DNA of 16,961 bases, taken from positions 1-16,961 of the forward strand of contig CAKTPR010000046.1 of the NCBI GenBank assembly GCA_934591725.1, written 5' to 3'. The DNA comes from an uncultured Oscillospiraceae bacterium (GTDB taxonomy: Bacteria > Bacillota > Clostridia > Oscillospirales > Oscillospiraceae). The translations under genes and the position numbers were made by a program. Positions 12,825 through 16,961 of this stretch are shown in pieces. The notes under the pieces are model-generated. The model did no database searches. It was not told where the DNA came from and worked only from the letters and a program-made list of their open reading frames with translations. Every line of letters starts with the position of its first letter. The first letter of the stretch is position 1.

Positions 12825-13685
12825 ATGAAATTCGCTGTCATCGGAGGCGACCGGCGCTCCGCGTGGCTATGCGCGCTGCTTGAGGGCGACGGGCACAGGG
12901 TCTATACCTATGCACTGGAAAAGGCGGAGCTGCCGAAGGAGATACCCAAAGCGGGCTGCCTGCAGGGCTGCGTGTACGGCGCAGACTGGGTGATACTGCC
13001 GACTCCGGCGGAGCGCGGCAGCGTACTCAACGCGCCGTACTCATCGGAGCAGCTGAGGCTTGAGGAGATCATTTCGGCGCTGTGGCCGGGGCAGGTGCTG
13101 TGCGGAGGGAAGCTCAGCCAGAGCACTGCTGTCAGTGCGGTGCGCGCTGGATTACAGGTAGTCGACCTGATGCAGCGGCGGGACTTCGCCGTCGGGAACG
13201 CAGCCATTACCGCGGAGGGCGCGGCGGAGCTCATGATGAAAAGCGGCGAGCGCTGCCTCTGGGGCAGCCGCGTGCTTGTGACCGGCTGGGGTCGGGTGGC
13301 CAAGATACTCGCGCTGCGGCTGTACGCCCTCGGTGCGCTCGTCACCGTCGCCGCGCGCAAGGACGGAGACCGTGCCATGGCACGCGCGCTCGGACTCGAC
13401 AGCTGCGACTTTGACGGGATATACGAGCAGGCGGAGGAGTTCGACTTCGTCGCGAACACCGTCCCAGCGCGGGTGCTGGAGGATGATCTGCTTGCGCTGC
13501 TGCGGCCTGACGCCGTACTGCTGGAGCTGGCTTCGCCGCCGGGCGGCTTTGACGCGGAGCAGGCGAGAAGCCTTGGCCTGCCGGTGCTTGCGGCTCCGGG
13601 GCTGCCGGGGGTCTATGCTCCCTACACCGCGGCGGAGCTTATGAGGGAGACGATATACACGGTCATCAGCGAGGGGGATGAATGA
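12825..13685 (+). CDS. dpaA: Dipicolinate synthase subunit A (SpoVFA)
   Basis: A 286-residue NAD(P)-binding subunit that, with DpaB, makes dipicolinic acid from the dihydrodipicolinate/HTPA intermediate of lysine synthesis. In sporulation it acts in the mother cell, and the product fills the spore core as the calcium chelate. ATG 12825 is preceded by GGAGG eight bases upstream. Landmarks: N-terminal AVIGGDRRSAWL (4-15), the family opening; the central DLMQRRDFAVGNAAITAEGA stretch (114-133); and the second Rossmann motif VLVTGWGRVAK (150-160) followed by AARK. The stop overlaps the dpaB start (ATGA). The thyA promoter lies back-to-back upstream. Confidence 0.93.
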   Translation: MKFAVIGGDRRSAWLCALLEGDGHRVYTYALEKAELPKEIPKAGCLQGCVYGADWVILPTPAERGSVLNAPYSSEQLRLEEIISALWPGQVLCGGKLSQSTAVSAVRAGLQVVDLMQRRDFAVGNAAITAEGAAELMMKSGERCLWGSRVLVTGWGRVAKILALRLYALGALVTVAARKDGDRAMARALGLDSCDFDGIYEQAEEFDFVANTVPARVLEDDLLALLRPDAVLLELASPPGGFDAEQARSLGLPVLAAPGLPGVYAPYTAAELMRETIYTVISEGDE

Positions 13686-14263
13686 GCATGGAGAACAAAA
13701 AAAGAATAGGGTTTGCGATGTGCGGCTCATATTGTACATACAGCCGGGTGTTCGAGGAGGCGGAAAGGCTCACGGAAAAATATGAGCTTATCCCGATAAT
13801 GAGCGAAAACGCGGCGGAGACGGACAGCCGCTTCGGCGCGGCCTCGGAGAACATCAAGCGCCTGATGCAGATAACCGGGCGCGCCGTCGTGACTACCATA
13901 GCCGAGGCGGAGCCGCTCGGCCCGCGCGAGCCGATGGAGGCGATGGTCATAGCGCCCTGCACGGGGAACACCCTTGCAAAGCTCGCAAACGGCGTGACCG
14001 ATACTGCCGTCACGATGGCGGCAAAGGCGCACCTGCGAAACGGCAGGCCGCTTGTGATAGCCTTTTCGACAAACGACGGCCTTTCCGGTTCGGCGGAGAA
14101 CATCGGCAAGCTCCTCAACCGCCGGAATGTGTACTTCGTCCCGTTCCGGCAGGACGACGCGGCGAAGAAGCCGCGCTCACTGCAATCGGACTTCGGGCTT
14201 ATCGACCAGACGGTCGAAGCTGCGCTGCGCGGCTGGCAGATACAGCCGATAATAAAAGGATAA
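13682..14263 (+). CDS. dpaB: Dipicolinate synthase subunit B (SpoVFB)
   Basis: A 193-residue flavoprotein-fold partner of DpaA in dipicolinate synthesis. Landmarks: RIGFAMCGSYCTYSRVFEEAERL at the N-terminus; PIMSENAAETDSRFG; EAMVIAPCTGNTLAKLANGVTDTAV in the middle, the flavoprotein-type nucleotide loop; and NVYFVPFRQDDAAKKPRSL near the end, all typical of SpoVFB. ATG 13682 overlaps the dpaA stop by four bases with a G-rich site upstream; an ATG two codons later (13688) is equally good by spacing. The pair is followed by a hairpin terminator, so the asd-dapG-dapA genes that follow spoVF in Bacillus are not in this operon. Confidence 0.94.
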   Translation: MSMENKKRIGFAMCGSYCTYSRVFEEAERLTEKYELIPIMSENAAETDSRFGAASENIKRLMQITGRAVVTTIAEAEPLGPREPMEAMVIAPCTGNTLAKLANGVTDTAVTMAAKAHLRNGRPLVIAFSTNDGLSGSAENIGKLLNRRNVYFVPFRQDDAAKKPRSLQSDFGLIDQTVEAALRGWQIQPIIKG

Positions 14264-14295
14264 ATTGTGTCCCTTTGGGACGGATAAAAATATCT

Positions 14296-14325
14296 CGGCG
14301 CGCCGTCATATTTTTCGGCGCGCCG
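14296..14325. terminator. Hairpin terminator between dpaB and the pyridoxal kinase gene
   Basis: CGGCGCGCCG occurs twice, at 14296-14305 and 14316-14325. Each copy is self-complementary, so the two also pair as a 10-bp stem, followed by TTAGTTTATTTT on the plus strand. AAAAATA (14286-14292) and TATTTTT (14309-14315) can form a competing stem around the first copy. The kinase stop lies six bases away on the other strand. Confidence 0.75.
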
Positions 14326-14330
14326 TTAGT

Positions 14331-15161
14331 TTATTTTCCAAGCCGGTGAATTAGATAAGGTATGGCCTGCTCGAAGTTCACACCGTACCAATTGGCGTTT
14401 TTATCAGCAATGGTGTATTTGATGCACTCAAGAGTGTAGTCCGCGGCAAGCGCCAAGGCGTCGGGGATGCTCCAGCCATTCAGCACAGCGCCAGCGACGG
14501 TCGAGGCGAAGAGGTCGCCCGTGCCGTGGAACACGCCGGGGCAGCGCTCCCGGAAATAGCTGAAATATTCGCCGCTCGCGGTATCGTAAGAGACGACGCC
14601 GAGCTTATCTTCCTCAAAGCTCACGCCGGTTATCGCGCAGACGGATGCACCGAGCCCCGCAAGGCCGCGCAGGAGGGAGCGGATATACTCACGGTCGTAC
14701 TCCTCGCAGTACTCGGCTCCGAGCAGAAGGCAGGCCTCGGTGATATTCGGCAGGATGATGTCCGCACCTTCGCACAGCCGCGCCATCTCGCGCGGGAAGT
14801 CCGCGTCAAAGCCGGAATAGAGCTGCCCGAAGTCCGCCATCGCGGGGTCGACGATGATCTTTGCGCCTTTGCCGAAGTCGTCAAAGAAGCGGCGGACGAC
14901 GTCCACCTGACGGGGCGAGCCGAGATAGCCGGTATATACCGCGTCAAAGCGCAGGCCGAGACGCTTCCAGTGCTCCGCAGCCGCGGTCATTTCGTCCGTC
15001 AGGTCGCGGAAGGTAAAGCCCTCGAACTGCGAGTGCGCGGAGAGCACCGCCGTTGGCAGCACGGCGCACTCGACGCCCATGGCGGATATGACCGGCAGCG
15101 CCGCCGTCAGCGAGCATTTGCCGATATCGGATATGTCCTGTATGCTTACTATACGCTTCAT
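14331..15161 (-). CDS. Pyridoxal/pyridoxamine kinase (PdxY/PdxK family)
   Basis: A 276-residue ribokinase-family enzyme that phosphorylates B6 vitamers on the salvage route to PLP. Landmarks: RIVSIQDISDIGKCSLTAALPVISAMGVECAVLPTAVLSAHSQFEGFTFRDLT at the N-terminus, the B6-kinase signature; VYTGYLGSPRQV (75-86); VDPAMADFGQLY (104-115); LPNITEACLL (137-146); and the anion hole with catalytic Asp216 in HGTGDLFAS. ATG 15161 has GGAG five bases upstream. It is divergent from a PdxR-like regulator across 91 bases, the usual arrangement for PdxR control of B6 genes. No pdxST is seen here. PdxY versus PdxK cannot be settled by eye. Confidence 0.92.
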   Translation of the reverse strand: MKRIVSIQDISDIGKCSLTAALPVISAMGVECAVLPTAVLSAHSQFEGFTFRDLTDEMTAAAEHWKRLGLRFDAVYTGYLGSPRQVDVVRRFFDDFGKGAKIIVDPAMADFGQLYSGFDADFPREMARLCEGADIILPNITEACLLLGAEYCEEYDREYIRSLLRGLAGLGASVCAITGVSFEEDKLGVVSYDTASGEYFSYFRERCPGVFHGTGDLFASTVAGAVLNGWSIPDALALAADYTLECIKYTIADKNANWYGVNFEQAIPYLIHRLGK

Positions 15162-15173
15162 GTTGACTCCGTC

Positions 15174-15202
15174 TTGACTTATTTCAAAAAGGATTATATT
15201 AT
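15174..15202 (+). promoter_or_regulatory. Promoter of the PdxR-like gene, with possible PdxR site
   Basis: -35 TTGACT (15174-15179), 17-base spacer, -10 TATTAT (15197-15202). A second TTGACT at 15163-15168 repeats directly with an 11-bp period, one helical turn, and could be half of a regulator site; it also overlaps the kinase ribosome site. The AT-rich core reads TATAAT on the minus strand too, so divergent transcription probably starts here. Confidence 0.6.
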
Positions 15203-15252
15203 AAATCTGGCATTGCCGATACTGTCAGATAAGGAAAGAATTATATAACCAG

Positions 15253-16332
15253 ATGAAATACCAGATAGACAAAAGCTCCGGGGTGAGCGCGTATATGCAG
15301 CTGTATGACCAGCTGCGGCGGGACATTGCCCGCGGCAGCGTCAAGTACGGCGAGCGCCTGCCGTCAAAGCGGCTGCTCGCGGGGGAGCTCGGCGTGAGCC
15401 TGATAACGGTCGAGCACGCTTATGCGCTGCTGGTCGACGAGGGCTACGCCGAGGCGCGCGAGCGCAGCGGATACTTTGCGGCCTTCGGCGGCAGGGCGGA
15501 GACTTCGCCATCCCACGCGCTGCCGGTGCAGGATGCCGCGCCCCTGCGCGTACCGGAGGACTTTCCGTTCTCTGTGCTTGCGAAGGTGATGCGCCGGGTG
15601 CTGACGGAGTACGACCGGCGCATACTGATGAAGCCGCCGGGAGTCGGCTGCGCGGAGCTGCGCGCGGCGATAGCGGCGTATCTTGAGCGCAGCCGCGGTG
15701 TCGCCGTAAGTCCGGAGCGGATCATCATCGGCTCAGGCGCGGAATATCTGTACTCGCTGATCGCGCAGCTGCTCGGCGGGGAGCGCGGATTCGCGCTGGA
15801 AAAGCCGTGCTATGAGGTGATACGCCGGGTGTATGAGGCAAACGGCGTGGAGTGCACGGAGCTTGCGATGGGTGAGGACGGGATAATCTCGGCCGAGCTT
15901 TCGGGCTGCACGGCGGGGGTACTGCACGTGACGCCGTTCAACAGCTATCCGAGCCACGTGACCGCCTCTGCCAGCAAGCGGCATGAGTACGCGCGCTGGG
16001 CAAGGGCGCACGGGGCGTACATCGTCGAGGACGATTACGATTCGGAGTTCTCCTCGGTCACGCGGCAGATCGACACGATCTATTCTCTTGCACCGGAGCG
16101 GGTGATATACGTCAACACCTTTTCAAAGACCCTTGCACCCGCGATGCGCACGGCGTACATGGTGCTGCCGGAGGAGCTGATGGCGGAGTACACGCGCCGT
16201 CTCGGCTTCTATTCCTGCACTGTCCCGGCCTTTGAGCAGTATGTGCTGGCAGAGTTCATAAATGGCGGTGAGCTTGAGCGCTATATCAACCGCCGCAGAA
16301 GAATACTCCGGCAGGAGAAAAAGGAAAAGTAA
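15253..16332 (+). CDS. PdxR/MocR-type GntR-aminotransferase regulator, C-terminally truncated
   Basis: A 359-residue chimeric regulator. The N-terminal GntR winged helix (about 1-78) has AYMQLYDQLRRDIARG and the HTH ERLPSKRLLAGELGVSLITVEHAYALL. From about 105 it has a fold-type I aminotransferase domain, with Asp260 in VEDDYDSEF for the PLP ring nitrogen and the PLP lysine Lys292 in NTFSKTLAPAMR. Such proteins sense PLP and control B6 genes, fitting the divergent kinase. Family members run to about 450-480 residues with some 165 after the lysine; here only 67 remain, ending in the basic tail RRRRILRQEKKEK. The small C-terminal domain is therefore absent, and function is doubtful. The start has only a distant AAGGA (17 bases). 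Confidence 0.85.
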   Translation: MKYQIDKSSGVSAYMQLYDQLRRDIARGSVKYGERLPSKRLLAGELGVSLITVEHAYALLVDEGYAEARERSGYFAAFGGRAETSPSHALPVQDAAPLRVPEDFPFSVLAKVMRRVLTEYDRRILMKPPGVGCAELRAAIAAYLERSRGVAVSPERIIIGSGAEYLYSLIAQLLGGERGFALEKPCYEVIRRVYEANGVECTELAMGEDGIISAELSGCTAGVLHVTPFNSYPSHVTASASKRHEYARWARAHGAYIVEDDYDSEFSSVTRQIDTIYSLAPERVIYVNTFSKTLAPAMRTAYMVLPEELMAEYTRRLGFYSCTVPAFEQYVLAEFINGGELERYINRRRRILRQEKKEK

Positions 16333-16336
16333 AAAT

Positions 16337-16410
16337 GCCCCCGAAGATTTGAACAGCCCCCCATTTGTCAGACAAGTATGGCAAATGGGGGGCTGCTATA
16401 TGCCGGGGGC
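16337..16410. repeat. Nested inverted repeat / terminator after the truncated PdxR gene
   Basis: An inner 14-bp perfect stem, CAGCCCCCCATTTG (16354-16367) with CAAATGGGGGGCTG (16382-16395), lies inside an outer stem, GCCCCCG (16337-16343) with CGGGGGC (16404-16410). On the minus strand ATTTTTAC follows the outer stem, so it can terminate the phnD-like gene arriving from the right. It begins only four bases after the truncated PdxR stop, so it may also be a small inserted element. The rest of 16333-16466 shows no gene I can support. Confidence 0.7.
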
Positions 16411-16466
16411 CAAAGAGTTTGTAATAGAAGCGATGGTGGAAGAAAAGAACGGACTGCTTTGAGCTT

Positions 16467-16961
16467 TCAGCCGGAGGATGCGGTCAGAGCTGCGCGGGCG
16501 CCGTCATAGTCGGAGTCAACAGCCTTGGCATAGCCGGTGTGGCCGTAGACGGAGAAGATCGCCTGCCCCTCATCGGTGTTGATGATGTTGATGAAGCAAT
16601 CCTGCAGAGCTGCGACGAGCTCAGGAGTGTAGTACTGGCTCTCCTTGGAGACAGCGACGGTGTCATTGTAGATACCCTCGGTGACGCCGATGACATTCAG
16701 CTCATTCCAGATGCTGTCGGAACGGCCCATGCCCTGCTTGCCGGTCTCATCCTGCTGATCGGTGGGGAGCATCCAGCTGGCTTCGTAGTCGCAGCGGCCA
16801 TCAGCGTAGCAGACGATGATGTCGACCTGCTCAGCAGCAGCGTAGGAGAATGCGGTGCCGTAGCCGGAGTCAAGAGGAATGACGTTGGAGAGGTCGGAGA
16901 TCTTCTTGCCGTCGTAGTTTTCCATCAGCCACATGGAGGGGTAGATGTAACCGGCGGAGGA
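16467..16961 (-). CDS. PhnD-like phosphonate/phosphite ABC transporter substrate-binding protein, C-terminal part
   Basis: The last 164 residues of a secreted solute-binding protein that would deliver phosphonate or a related oxyanion to an ABC importer; the N-terminus lies beyond the right edge. The fragment opens SSAGYIYPSMWLMENYD, then has LDSGYGTAFSYAAAEQVDIIVCYADGR, where a lobe of the binding cleft is expected. It ends with IYNDTVAVSKESQYYTPELVAALQDCFINI and the PhnD-family signature EGQAIFSVYGHTGYAKAVDSDYD. It is presumably the last gene of its operon, since the stop at 16467 is followed by the nested hairpin. Which oxyanion it binds cannot be told from this part. Confidence 0.85.
   Translation of the reverse strand, partial: SSAGYIYPSMWLMENYDGKKISDLSNVIPLDSGYGTAFSYAAAEQVDIIVCYADGRCDYEASWMLPTDQQDETGKQGMGRSDSIWNELNVIGVTEGIYNDTVAVSKESQYYTPELVAALQDCFINIINTDEGQAIFSVYGHTGYAKAVDSDYDGARAALTASSG

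Noticed and set aside
11642..12883. A 413-codon plus-strand open frame
   Set aside because: Antisense to folA and thyA, whose motifs and active-site residues are clear. It also runs into the dpaA region out of frame.
16262..16462. A 66-codon plus-strand frame covering the PdxR end and nested repeat
   Set aside because: Tested as a frameshifted continuation of PdxR, but it lacks any aminotransferase C-terminal-domain features and consists largely of translated inverted repeat.

Overview
The window looks like a chromosomal segment of a GC-rich, spore-forming member of Clostridia, most likely Oscillospiraceae/Ruminococcaceae. The grounds are: the dipicolinate synthase pair dpaA-dpaB, which is specific to endospore formers; Firmicutes-type serC-serA with a short (387 aa) ACT-domain SerA; clean TTGACA/TATAAT promoters and strong Shine-Dalgarno sites; and an intergenic CTCTCCC/GGGAGAG hairpin repeat of a kind common in gut Oscillospiraceae. 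Taxonomy is inference, as no rRNA marker is present.

Layout. 1-118 (-): N-terminus of a small one-pass membrane protein with its own promoter. 354-1484 (-) and 1520-2809 (+): a cysteine desulfurase and the Fe-S enzyme MtaB, divergent across only 35 bp, with candidate promoters that face each other. 2859-5324 (+): a promoter, a repeat-containing leader, and the overlapping serine genes serC-serA. 5390-6295 (-): a TPR-like lipoprotein. 6420-7622 (-): a DUF401 membrane protein of unknown substrate. 7809-8585 (+): a YdcF/DUF218 membrane protein. 8647-10248 (-): a membrane protein fused to a spermidine-synthase-like domain, divergent from a TetR regulator (10403-11020, +) that has two tandem palindromic operators on its promoter. 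The TetR stop overlaps a broken GNAT acetyltransferase (11017-11307). 11395-12712 (-): thyA-folA. 12825-14263 (+): dpaA-dpaB. 14331-15161 (-) and 15253-16332 (+): a pyridoxal kinase divergent from a PdxR/MocR regulator that lacks about 100 C-terminal residues. 16467-16961 (-): the C-terminal part of a PhnD-like phosphonate-binding protein, cut by the window edge.

Together the genes are mostly housekeeping: sulfur and Fe-S supply, tRNA modification, serine, dTMP/folate, the spore core solute, and vitamin B6. Pyridoxal phosphate recurs: it is the cofactor of the desulfurase and SerC, the product of the kinase, and the probable ligand of PdxR. Most convergent or same-strand boundaries carry clear hairpin terminators. 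I found no CRISPR array, tRNA, rRNA, phage or intact insertion sequence, and no gene set that I can honestly call a new system. The least explained parts are the TetR tandem operator with its decayed GNAT partner, the membrane/SpeE fusion, the DUF401 protein, and the truncated PdxR followed by a nested inverted repeat.
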